Assembly: GCA_019056875.1 (NCBI GenBank)
Contig: DXJA01000469.1
Coordinates: forward strand, 1 to 25,147
Length of the DNA: 25,147 nucleotides
Direction: 5' to 3'
DNA from: Candidatus Jordarchaeum madagascarense
GTDB lineage: Archaea > Asgardarchaeota > Jordiarchaeia > Jordiarchaeales > Jordiarchaeaceae
The notes beneath the pieces are model-generated. The model ran no database searches. It saw only the letters and a list, made by a program, of their open reading frames with translations, and was not told where the DNA came from. Positions 1-7,208 of this stretch are shown piece after piece. A program made the position numbers and the translations under genes. Numbering within the stretch: the first letter of the stretch is position 1; every line of letters begins with the position of its first letter.

Positions 1-54
1 ACAAAACCTAAAAAATCGAACGAATCTACATCGCCTATTGCGGATATAGAAAGG

Positions 55-120
55 TTTATATAGAAATCAGGTATATAGAGTTAACAATAATAATTCAATA
101 ATATGTAGAGTTGACAATGG
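55..120 (+). promoter_or_regulatory. Promoter and tandem repeat upstream of padR-hsp20
   Basis: Two TATA-like boxes are visible: TTTATATA at 55-62 and TATATA at 72-77. A 13-base motif, TAGAGTTRACAAT, occurs at 76-88 and again at 106-118, exactly 30 bases apart. The first copy abuts the second TATA box and contains the palindrome GTTAAC. The second copy runs into the GGTGG ribosome binding site at 118-122. The repeat lies over the promoter of a PadR gene, and PadR proteins commonly autoregulate, so an operator is a reasonable inference. Confidence 0.5.
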
Positions 121-129
121 TGGATTTTT

Positions 130-738
130 ATGATATGGCAAGGACGAGGCTTCGGTAGAAACATCTGGGACCGGTTACAGAAAATAAGCCCCGTGGAGTT
201 TCTGATCATGGTGATGGTAAAGGAGAAGCCGTGTTATGGTTACGAAATAATCAACAACATTAAGGAGAAGTTTGAGGGGTTCTGGGAGGTTAAGGCAGGT
301 GTAATATACCCCGCACTCTCCCGACTCGAGGAAAGAGGGTTAATTCAGGGAACCAAGGAAGAGAGTGAGAGGGGGCCTAGCAGAAAAAGATACGAGGTAA
401 CACCGTTGGGAGAGGACGCCTTGAGAAATATTGCTGAAAAGTTTGATAGAGAAATTGACTTCTTCCAGCATTTTGTGGGCTTCGTGGACAATCATCTTTG
501 TGCTGGTTTTGATAGGTACGCTCAAAAGAGGACTCACTTCATGGCTAAAAGAATAGAACAACTAGCAAAACTTGCTAAAAACTATGCGACCGCTTTTCTA
601 CCATCGGAGGAGATTCTCCCCACGCTGAGGAAGTTAAAGATGCAGTTAGAGTCAGAGTTGAAATCCATTGATACGGCAATCAAGCGGCTGGAGCAGGAGT
701 CCTCTAGAGAACCACCGAAGAGGATAAAGGTGGAATAG
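130..738 (+). CDS. PadR family transcriptional regulator
   Basis: This is a 202-residue DNA-binding regulator. Residues about 20-95 form the PadR winged-helix domain, with the typical pattern SPVEFLIM, then CYGYEI, then VIYPALSRLEERGLI and a basic wing (GPSRKRYEVTP). The C-terminal half is helical and charged, as expected for the PadR dimerization arm. The ATG at 130 follows GGTGG at 118-122. The next gene, an Hsp20 chaperone, begins 13 bases after the stop, so the two are almost certainly cotranscribed. This suggests the regulator senses stress or a ligand and controls its own operon. The ligand cannot be read from sequence. Confidence 0.93.
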   Translation: MIWQGRGFGRNIWDRLQKISPVEFLIMVMVKEKPCYGYEIINNIKEKFEGFWEVKAGVIYPALSRLEERGLIQGTKEESERGPSRKRYEVTPLGEDALRNIAEKFDREIDFFQHFVGFVDNHLCAGFDRYAQKRTHFMAKRIEQLAKLAKNYATAFLPSEEILPTLRKLKMQLESELKSIDTAIKRLEQESSREPPKRIKVE

Positions 739-751
739 GAGGTGAAAAAGT

Positions 752-1177
752 ATGGACTATGGAAAGGACTACGGATCAAGGTTCTTCCCTCCATGGGATC
801 CCCGATTTAAACATCACTTCAGGAACATTGGTAAAATGATTACTCAGAAATTTCCAGAATGGTTTGATAAAATGAAGGTATTCGGTTCAACCTATGTTGT
901 CGAGGATGGAGACTATATAGTAGTAGAGATTGACATGCCTGGCTTCGAGAAGGATGACATTGACTTGAAGGTAGGAGACTATTATCTTGAGGTCAAAGCG
1001 GAGCGTGAACATAACGAAGAGGAAATCAAACTGAGAGGAACCGAGAAGAAAACATTCAAGGTAAACGTTAGCTTACCATCGAAAGCCAAAGGTGAGGATG
1101 CGAAAGCGGTTTACAGGAACGGTGTACTAAGAGTTGTGCTGAAGAAGGAACCCGAAAAAAACGTTAACGTAAATTAG
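752..1177 (+). CDS. Hsp20/alpha-crystallin small heat shock protein
   Basis: This is a 141-residue ATP-independent holdase chaperone. The alpha-crystallin domain spans about residues 45-135. It starts with a strand resembling YVVEDGDYIVVEIDMPG and ends with the signature A-V-Y-R-N-G-V-L. The extreme C-terminus carries V-N-V, which matches the I/V-x-I/V anchor that such proteins use to oligomerize. The N-terminal arm is rich in Phe, Pro and Arg, as usual in the family. The start is supported by GGAGGTG ten bases upstream. It forms an operon with the preceding PadR gene, which is the best guess for its regulator. Confidence 0.95.
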   Translation: MDYGKDYGSRFFPPWDPRFKHHFRNIGKMITQKFPEWFDKMKVFGSTYVVEDGDYIVVEIDMPGFEKDDIDLKVGDYYLEVKAEREHNEEEIKLRGTEKKTFKVNVSLPSKAKGEDAKAVYRNGVLRVVLKKEPEKNVNVN

Positions 1178-1551
1178 CAGGATTGACAGCGGAACTGTGA
1201 ATTATTTTTAGAGTAATTGGGGGGTTCCCCTTTTTCTAATTAAACCTTTTTTGGGTAAAATGTATTCTGCAAATGGTTCAAAGTGTTGTAAAATGTATTT
1301 TTGGGGAGTTCTGGATTTTTTTAGGTTTTATTGGTGATTAAGGTTAATTTTTTTTATAAAAAAGATGATTTATTTTTTGTTTTTTTAGCTTCTATGGGAT
1401 AACGTGTTAATTTCAAAATTAGAGTAAAAGAATTAAACTATAATCCTATTAGTATTATTATAGGAGTACAAGTACCTTAATGAAAAGTAGGAGAATAGTC
1501 TATGAAGTATTTAATCTCGGGAAAGCTAGGGAACCTAAAGGTGGAGATTAA
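1178..1551. other. AT-rich intergenic region
   Basis: This region is T-rich, with no convincing gene. It holds the likely terminator of the hsp20 operon (1219-1235). It also has an inverted repeat TCCTAT-N10-ATAGGA (1444-1465) just after a TATA-like ACTATAAT. A 23-codon open frame (1480-1551) has a stop codon directly against the next start codon. The frame could be a leader peptide or chance. Confidence 0.5.
1219..1235 (+). terminator. Hairpin plus T-run after hsp20
   Basis: GGGG and CCCC arms flank a 4-base loop (GGTT) and are followed by five T residues and a T-rich stretch, about 40 bases after the hsp20 stop. The stem is short, but T-rich tails alone terminate transcription in archaea. 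Confidence 0.45.
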
Positions 1552-2319
1552 ATGAAGATTAAGGTGCTTGGATCCAGCTCTGGTTGGGCTATTCCTCGGC
1601 TTGGGTGCAGTTGTCGAATCTGTTGCTCCACGAATGAGAAAGATAAGCGGTTGAGATCCACTGTTCTTATCAATGATTCAATTTTAATTGATGCAGGACC
1701 CGATATTTACCACCAACTTTTACGATTCAAAATATCAAAAATCAATTCAATTATACTAACCCACAGCCATCCAGACCATATTTTCGGCTTACACGACCTC
1801 ACCCCCAAAAAGTGTAAGACCATGAAGAAAGTCCCGATTTATGGATCAGAAAAAACCTGGGCAGTTCTTGATAAAATTTTTCCAAATGCTGGATTTAGAA
1901 AAGAAATTTTTAGAGATTACCACCCGTTTGAATTGAACAATCTGAAGATTTTACCAGTGCCCGTGATCCATGCGGATAATATCCACACAGTGGGATTTTT
2001 CATCGAAGAGGGGCAAAGTGTTCTTGGTTATTTTCCAGATTTTCTAGGATTTATGAAAGAGGATGACAAAAAATATTTTGAGGTAGATTGCCTAATACTT
2101 GACGGGTCGACGCTAAAGAAGCCTTTTCCAGCCGGAACAAATAAATGGGGACATATAAGCATCCTTGAGGGTATCAGACTAGCAACTGAGTGCAGAGCGA
2201 AAAAAACGGTTTTTACCCACATTGGACATCGAACACCACCCTATGATGATTTGAGCGAACTACTAAGAAAGAAAGGTGAATTTTACGCGGCTTTCGACGG
2301 TATGAATTTAGAAATATAA
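1552..2319 (+). CDS. PhnP-like metallo-beta-lactamase fold hydrolase
   Basis: This is a 255-residue metal-dependent hydrolase. The metallo-beta-lactamase signature HSHPDH is at residues 71-76, preceded by the strand and Asp of LIDAGPD. Further metal or active-site His and Asp candidates lie in VIHADN, LILDG and FTHIGH. The N-terminus carries a Cys cluster (C19, C21, C24, C25). This resembles the structural zinc site of PhnP-type phosphodiesterases, which cleave cyclic phosphoribose. The length fits PhnP/lipoate-type COG1235 proteins. No phosphonate genes lie nearby, so the substrate is open: a cyclic nucleotide or other phosphodiester is most likely. GGTGGAG at 1540-1546 supports the start. 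Confidence 0.85.
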   Translation: MKIKVLGSSSGWAIPRLGCSCRICCSTNEKDKRLRSTVLINDSILIDAGPDIYHQLLRFKISKINSIILTHSHPDHIFGLHDLTPKKCKTMKKVPIYGSEKTWAVLDKIFPNAGFRKEIFRDYHPFELNNLKILPVPVIHADNIHTVGFFIEEGQSVLGYFPDFLGFMKEDDKKYFEVDCLILDGSTLKKPFPAGTNKWGHISILEGIRLATECRAKKTVFTHIGHRTPPYDDLSELLRKKGEFYAAFDGMNLEI

Positions 2320-2351
2320 AAAAATGATTTCAGGTGCGGTGTACTTTTAGA

Positions 2352-2474
2352 TTACCTTACAAAAACGGGTCTTTTTTTGGTTCCTAGAAGCCCGCAATCG
2401 CTTTTTTCAAATAACGTTTTGACATAGCAAAGTGGGGCAGGGGTCTCCGAACAGTGATCCACACCATTTTCCAT
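2352..2474 (-). CDS. Tiny Cys-containing protein, paralogue A
   Basis: This is a 40-codon open frame starting 4 bases after the stop of the C45-family gene on the same strand, so it could be read from the same mRNA. It has three Cys (C8, C16, C27) and a basic tail. Its C-terminus, K-S-D-C then G-T-K-K-R-P, matches that of the small protein at 4866-5015 (K-S-D-C then G-T-R-K-K-P). The DNA is also similar there: 23 of 28 bases match, counted by eye. This parallel conservation is the main reason to call it a gene. No strong ribosome binding site is visible, and a TTG 12 bases upstream of the ATG is another possible start. The function is unknown; metal binding by the Cys residues is a guess. Confidence 0.5.
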   Translation of the reverse strand: MENGVDHCSETPAPLCYVKTLFEKSDCGLLGTKKRPVFVR

Positions 2475-2478
2475 GGGT

Positions 2479-3576
2479 CTATTCAAGAGCAAAGAAATCC
2501 GGGGGGGCTTGGGCTTCCTGCAACCTGAGCGTCTCTTTATGGTTGCCTATCGTCTTCTTAATTTCGTAATCCTTCCAGCCATTCTCCGCTAATCCGCCCC
2601 AGCAGATGGTAAATCTACCTTCATTCAGATCCATGAAAACACTCTTAATCGTCCCAAAGACTTCTTGATAAAAGTGGCAATTCAGTCCCTCTGGATACTC
2701 CGTTAATAACAAGCGTTTAACTTCCTCTTCCGCTCTTGATTTCTTTGCTTCCAAGAACTGCCGTATCCGTTCATAGCGAACACGAGAATTGTGCATTACC
2801 AGTGGCTCGCATGCAATCAGCTCTTCAATAAGTGCATGATTGGTAGAATGTAGATATTTCTTCTCCGAATCAGCGCCTATTCTTCGCATGGCAAATCTAC
2901 CATCCAAGGTTTCTATCAAAGCCGCATGTCCTCCTTTATCGGCCAAGAGCAGGTTTATGTTATATGCAATGGGCACATTCTTGGCATATTCCACAGCCGC
3001 CTCTACATCTTTGCAGTTTTCCAGGATCGCACGGACGACGGCCCAGAATTGTAATCCCGGGATGGCTGGCGCTCGCATTTTCTTGAGATTACTCACCGGA
3101 AATCCACAGGACGACATGCTGACACCCAACCCACATTCATTCATTCCCTCACTTCGTCCAAACTCGACTACAGAGCCTCCTATATGGGCATGTTTTCCTT
3201 CCACTTCTGTTTGAAATACATGGCGATCTTCCATCCTTGGTGCGAATTCATAGCTTCTTGCCAAAATGACATGCCCATTCACCGTTAGCGGGGGAAGCAA
3301 TGCTATCTGACTACACCGGGGTCTCAGGTACGTCATGAATGCATATAGCAGTCTCTCAACTTTCACACCCACCGCATCGGCATATCCCCTCATTTCCTCG
3401 CACAGTCCCGGACAATATGCATCATACAGGGTCATGGCGGCAGCGAATTCTTCTTCGGTAAATACAGTCCTCTTATTCAAAACCATCCGTTTCCTTCCCA
3501 GTAACTCGCCCAACTGATGACCGACTTCATAGTGCGTTCCCTTTAACTCGAAATATCCAACCTTTAATATTTTCAT
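2479..3576 (-). CDS. C45-family Ntn hydrolase (acyltransferase/peptidase)
   Basis: This protein resembles the peptidase C45 / acyl-CoA:6-aminopenicillanate acyltransferase family of N-terminal-nucleophile amidohydrolases, which includes many uncharacterized archaeal and bacterial amide hydrolases. The N-terminus carries the family opening ELKGTHYEVGHQLGELLG. The probable nucleophile is the Cys in RPRCSQIA (C88 from this start), followed by the strand GHVILARSYEF. Glycine-rich EFGRSEGMNE and the late CHFYQ segment fit the fold. I chose the ATG at 3576 because GAGGT lies 12 bases before it. An in-frame ATG at 3603 would add nine residues and has no visible binding site. No signal peptide is visible, so it is probably cytosolic. 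The substrate is unknown. Its GC content seems slightly above the surrounding intergenic DNA. Confidence 0.8.
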   Translation of the reverse strand: MKILKVGYFELKGTHYEVGHQLGELLGRKRMVLNKRTVFTEEEFAAAMTLYDAYCPGLCEEMRGYADAVGVKVERLLYAFMTYLRPRCSQIALLPPLTVNGHVILARSYEFAPRMEDRHVFQTEVEGKHAHIGGSVVEFGRSEGMNECGLGVSMSSCGFPVSNLKKMRAPAIPGLQFWAVVRAILENCKDVEAAVEYAKNVPIAYNINLLLADKGGHAALIETLDGRFAMRRIGADSEKKYLHSTNHALIEELIACEPLVMHNSRVRYERIRQFLEAKKSRAEEEVKRLLLTEYPEGLNCHFYQEVFGTIKSVFMDLNEGRFTICWGGLAENGWKDYEIKKTIGNHKETLRLQEAQAPPDFFALE

Positions 3577-4064
3577 TCGACCTTTTACCTCAATTTCTTT
3601 CATATTCCATATTCACACATTAATGAAAGTACCCATTACTCTTAGTAAAGGTTTCCAGTGAGTTCTAATATCGCGCCTTAGCAGATCGGGAATGAGATAT
3701 GCCACGATCCTTGCATGGTTCTCCTTCCCAAGGACGCGGAGGCGGAACCTGCGGAAGATGAAGAAGCGCGGGTGCATAATTGAAGGCAAAAAATCACAAA
3801 CTCTGAAAGAACTACTCAAAATAAGGGAACCCCTCCCACCTTTAAAACAAGTAGACCTAGAAAAAATCACGGGAATAACTATTAAGACTCTATCCGTTGA
3901 AGCTTGGGCATATGTGAGGAACGCCGCAAAAATATCTATACTTGTAATTCATCTATCACTTAAAATCAAGTCAAGTCCTTCTTTTAAGCGGCAGAATTAT
4001 ATTTCCCTAAATTAATTTAATCATTATTTAATTCATAACCAAGTTTTAAGAGGGGTCTATTAAA
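3577..4064. other. Intergenic region with possible gene debris
   Basis: No intact gene is convincing here. Positions about 3660-3780 are more GC-rich than the flanks. They are open on both strands: the plus strand gives a short acidic tail (LPKDAEAEPAEDEEARVHN then stop), the minus strand a basic one. A further stretch from about 3780 to 3930 reads plausibly in a different plus frame (TLKELLKIREPLPPLKQ). Frames changing over short distance suggest an eroded gene, but I cannot identify it. The end of the region supplies the TPR gene's GAGGGG binding site. Confidence 0.3.
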
Positions 4065-4790
4065 ATGGCGACTCTAAGGATAACCTGCGACCACTGCGGG
4101 GCCCCACTGCAATACTCCAAAGGTGAAACAGTCCTAACCTGCCCCTATTGTAAGTGCACAGTAAAACTAAGAATAAAACCAGAAGAAGAAGAGGAAGAAG
4201 CCGAAGAAGTCTCAGAAGAGGAAATGGAAGAAGCCGAAGACCACTACAAACAGGGGGTTGACCTCTATTATAAAGGGTTGAACGATGAAGCGATGCAAGA
4301 ATTCGAAGAAGCGCTAAGAATAAACCCAAACTACGCCGAAGCCCACAACGACCTAGGAGTTGCCCTCTATGATAAGGAGCGGCTTGATGAAGCAATCAAA
4401 GAGTACAGAAAGGCGCTAAGAATAAAACCAAACCTCGCCATAGCCCACTATAACTTGGGGAACGCCCTTAAAGCTAAGAGGTTGCTGGACGAGGCGATAC
4501 GAGAATATAGAGAAGCACTAAGAATAAAACCAGACGACGCCGACACCCACAACAACCTGGGGAACGCCCTCTATGAGAAGAGGTTGCTTGACGAGGCGAT
4601 ACGAGAATACAAAAAAGCGCTAAAAATCAATTCGAGCGATGTTGAAGCCCATTATAACCTGGGGAACGCCCTCTATGAGAAGGGGCGGCTTGGCGAATCG
4701 ATACAAGAATACAAAAAAGCGCTAAAAATAAACCCAGACATTGCTGAATACATTCCTAAGGATCGTCGGAAGAAGGTCCTTAAGGGTTAA
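4065..4790 (+). CDS. Zinc-ribbon plus TPR-repeat protein
   Basis: This 241-residue protein has three parts. Residues 8-31 form a zinc ribbon (C8, C11, C26, C29). Residues 39-59 form a very acidic, probably flexible linker. Five consecutive 34-residue tetratricopeptide repeats run from about 56 to 225, each with the pattern A-x-x-x-L-G-x-A-L and ending in A-L-R/K-I-x-P. The TPR solenoid is a protein-binding scaffold and the ribbon may contact nucleic acid or another protein. The partner is not evident. Repeats 3 to 5 are nearly identical at DNA level, which points to recent duplication. No signal peptide or membrane segment is seen. The start follows GAGGGGT at 4050-4056. Confidence 0.88.
   Translation: MATLRITCDHCGAPLQYSKGETVLTCPYCKCTVKLRIKPEEEEEEAEEVSEEEMEEAEDHYKQGVDLYYKGLNDEAMQEFEEALRINPNYAEAHNDLGVALYDKERLDEAIKEYRKALRIKPNLAIAHYNLGNALKAKRLLDEAIREYREALRIKPDDADTHNNLGNALYEKRLLDEAIREYKKALKINSSDVEAHYNLGNALYEKGRLGESIQEYKKALKINPDIAEYIPKDRRKKVLKG
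4230..4739 (+). repeat. Five tandem 102-base TPR-coding units
   Basis: The TPR array is encoded by units of 102 bases. The last three share long near-identical blocks, for example AACCTGGGGAACGCCCTCTA in two of them and GACGAGGCGATACGAGAATA in two. Copy number at this locus could vary by recombination or be miscounted in assembly. Confidence 0.8.
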
Positions 4791-4865
4791 TGAGTTGTTT
4801 TAGAGAATCTTTTCGGTTTCCCTATTTTTTATCCCATAAGCTCTGGATAAAAAAGATATCCTCAA

Positions 4866-5015
4866 TTAATAGCTCCTGACCGGTTTCTTTCTGGTTCCTA
4901 CATCCGGGCAATCGCTTTTGCGCCCCCGGTACCGGCATTTTTTATCCAGCTTCACACATGACCCATCAGTCTTTCTGTAATATGTGCATTGTCCCATTCT
5001 CCGAGTCTTTGGCAA
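4866..5015 (-). CDS. Tiny Cys-rich protein, paralogue B
   Basis: This is a 49-residue basic protein with four Cys spaced C-x9-C-x6-C-x8-C (QCTYYRKTDGSC, then KKC, then KSDCPD), suggesting a small metal-binding or disulphide-stabilized fold. The C-terminus matches the small protein at 2352-2474. The start used is TTG at 5015, preceded by AGGTG with a 6-base spacer. The same arrangement precedes the TTG starts at 15306 and 24877. GTG at 5024 and ATG at 4997 are alternatives. A minus-strand TATA box (5045-5055) lies about 26 bases before 5024, so the gene has its own promoter and might even be leaderless. The family and function are not known to me. Confidence 0.6.
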   Translation of the reverse strand: MPKTRRMGQCTYYRKTDGSCVKLDKKCRYRGRKSDCPDVGTRKKPVRSY

Positions 5016-5044
5016 TATTTTCACCTACCTTAGGTTGGTTTCTA

Positions 5045-5055
5045 TTTTATATAAA
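5045..5055 (-). promoter_or_regulatory. TATA box for the tiny Cys-rich gene
   Basis: TTTATATAAAA on the minus strand is centred about 26 bases before position 5024, the right distance for an archaeal start of transcription immediately before the small gene. Confidence 0.5.
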
Positions 5056-5177
5056 GTTTATTAGTTTTTTGGTAAAGGGGGTTTGTGGTGGTTTGTTAAC
5101 TTGTCTTATGGGAATTAGTTATTAGTATGTGTTTTTTCTGTTAGATTGACTTGCAAAAATGATTGTTGGTGGTCTTT

Positions 5178-6446
5178 TTGAAATTTGGGAAAATCGTCAG
5201 TGGAATAGAGAATAAACGGGATGAAATGGTGAAGCTGTGTTGTGACTTGATTGGTTTTAGAAGTGAGAATCCGCCAGCAGACGTTACGGATATTGCCTAC
5301 TTTATTAGGGACTACTTTAGGGAGAGGGGGTTTAAGGTTAGTACCTATGAGCCCAAAAAGGGTAAGGTCAATGTGTCTGCTAGGTTGGAAAAGGGGGAAG
5401 GGAAAAGACTTTTGTGGAATGGACATGTGGATGTGGTTCCAGCGGGTAGAAGGGAAAACTGGTCGACTGACCCGTTTGTGGGCGTGGTGCGTGATGGAAA
5501 AATTTTTGGTAGGGGGGCTGCGGACATGAAGTCTGGTGTGGCAGTGGCTATGGTTATGGCCTCTCACCTATCTGAGATAGATGCGGATTTTAGTGGGAGC
5601 ATTCAGCTGGATTTCGTTCCCGATGAGGAAACAGGTGGTAATCACGGGACAAAATATCTGGTGGAGAGGGGAATAAGTGTGGGAGACGCTTGTATTGTTG
5701 GTGAGGGCACCTCTTCCAGAACTTGGGGTATCGCTGTGCGGATTGCGGAGAAGGGAATCCTTGATTTAGAGATTTCAGCATTGGGAAAGACTTCTCATGC
5801 CAGTGTACCTTTCCTGGGGGAGAACGCTATTGACAAGCTTATAAAGGTGCTTTCTATTGTTAAGGAAATGGAGAATAGAGAAATCGAGTTGCCACCCATT
5901 GTGCGGAAAATTATTGATCAGAGCATGCCTTACTATGAAAGGATCTCTAAAAATTATGGGTTGCCAGTTGACATTTTTAGGCAGCTTTTCAGCAAAATGA
6001 CGGTTAATGTGGGGGTAATTAAGGGAGGGGTCAAGACTAATGTGGTTCCGGATTACGCTGAAGCTAAAGTGGATATCCGGCTGCTTCCAGGTCAGAATCC
6101 AGAAATGGTTTACTCTGAGATTGAAAAAAAAGTGCATGAGTCAGGTATAAGAGGAATTGGATTAGATAAAAACGTAGCTTTGCCCTCTTATGAGAATCCT
6201 GAGGGAGCCTTTGTTTCGCTGGTTAAAAGGTGTGTCGCGGAGGTCACGGGGGCAGAGCAGGTGAATACTATTATTGGTTCTGGGGCTACTGATGCTCGAT
6301 ATATCAGGGGTTTGAGGGGTATACCTACGGTTATTCTGGGTCCGGGAAATCAGAGCAGCCACTCCGCGAATGAATACGTTGATATTGAGGATATGGTGGT
6401 GATGTCAAAAATTTATACACTCATAGCCTTAGAGTTTCTCTTTTGA
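5178..6446 (+). CDS. M20-family metallopeptidase/deacylase (ArgE/DapE-like)
   Basis: This is a 422-residue di-zinc hydrolase of the ArgE/DapE/carboxypeptidase G2 type, removing an acyl or amino-acid group from an amide. The metal site is complete in numbering from this start: GHVDVVP gives H83 and D85, RGAADMKSG gives bridging D116, and DEETGG gives catalytic E150 and E151. The dimerization domain follows (KGILDLEISALGKTSHAS). The last metal His is in SSHSANEY near the C-terminus. TTG at 5178 was chosen because GGTGGT lies just upstream and the N-terminus then aligns with family members. Another TTG at 5163 and ATG at 5224 are possible. No lysine or arginine biosynthesis genes adjoin it, so the substrate is unresolved. 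Confidence 0.87.
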   Translation: MKFGKIVSGIENKRDEMVKLCCDLIGFRSENPPADVTDIAYFIRDYFRERGFKVSTYEPKKGKVNVSARLEKGEGKRLLWNGHVDVVPAGRRENWSTDPFVGVVRDGKIFGRGAADMKSGVAVAMVMASHLSEIDADFSGSIQLDFVPDEETGGNHGTKYLVERGISVGDACIVGEGTSSRTWGIAVRIAEKGILDLEISALGKTSHASVPFLGENAIDKLIKVLSIVKEMENREIELPPIVRKIIDQSMPYYERISKNYGLPVDIFRQLFSKMTVNVGVIKGGVKTNVVPDYAEAKVDIRLLPGQNPEMVYSEIEKKVHESGIRGIGLDKNVALPSYENPEGAFVSLVKRCVAEVTGAEQVNTIIGSGATDARYIRGLRGIPTVILGPGNQSSHSANEYVDIEDMVVMSKIYTLIALEFLF

Positions 6447-6530
6447 CGGATTCCCAATTTACCCACTTAAAAAATTTAGAGAAAAATTTGGATATTTGTT
6501 TTCAATTTGTTGAGGTGGTATGGGTAAATC

Positions 6531-7184
6531 TTATTTCATTCCGTGTAAATGTTTGTATACTTCGATTTCGAATTTTATGGATTCCTCGGGTAGCGGGTTG
6601 GGTTTACCAATCATTAGACTGATAACATATATTTGCGACATTCTTTCCAAGAATTCCGTGATGTGAAACGCTTCTTTGAGATCTTTTCCACAACATAGTG
6701 TTCCATGGTTTGCTAAGAAAACCGCGGTTCTATCTCCCAACCCCTTTAAAGCGTTTTGAGCCAAGTCAGGGGTTCCAGCCAATTTGTATTCGGCTACCTC
6801 CACCTGACCTCCAAGTCTTATGGCCATTTCGTCTATAAGCGGAGGGAGCGGCTTACCAAGAACTCCCAGAATTGTTCCATATATGGTATGTGCGTGAATA
6901 ACTGCGCCCGCATCCTTTCTCGCATTATAAACCGCCAAATGCATAATTTTTTCGGTTGAGGGCGCTGTTTTACCTTCTAACACTTCACCCTCCAAATTTA
7001 CCAAAGGTATTTCCTCAGGTTTTAATACTTCATACTCTATCATACTAGGAGTGATTAGAACCGTGTCCTCACCAGGAACCCGTACACTAAGGTTCCCTGA
7101 TTTGCCCACAACCAGATTTCTTTCGGGCATTAGTCTTCCATACTTAACTAATTCTTCTCTTAATTTCTGTTTCGTGTCACTCAT
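6531..7184 (-). CDS. Class II aldolase (FucA/AraD family)
   Basis: This is a 217-residue zinc-dependent aldolase or epimerase of the L-fuculose-phosphate aldolase/adducin-head family. Visible residues are the phosphate-binding segment GKSGNLSVR, the catalytic Glu in APSTEKIMH (E78), the zinc ligands in VIHAHT (H97, H99) and the third ligand in LANHG (H160). It is the last gene of a three-gene minus-strand operon, 24 bases after the FGGY kinase stop. The logical role is to split the sugar phosphate made by that kinase into dihydroxyacetone phosphate (or a similar fragment) and an aldehyde. The start is ATG at 7184 behind GGTGGTG. The exact sugar is unknown. Confidence 0.88.
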   Translation of the reverse strand: MSDTKQKLREELVKYGRLMPERNLVVGKSGNLSVRVPGEDTVLITPSMIEYEVLKPEEIPLVNLEGEVLEGKTAPSTEKIMHLAVYNARKDAGAVIHAHTIYGTILGVLGKPLPPLIDEMAIRLGGQVEVAEYKLAGTPDLAQNALKGLGDRTAVFLANHGTLCCGKDLKEAFHITEFLERMSQIYVISLMIGKPNPLPEESIKFEIEVYKHLHGMK

Positions 7185-7208
7185 AGATAACACCACCAGA
7201 AGAATGAT

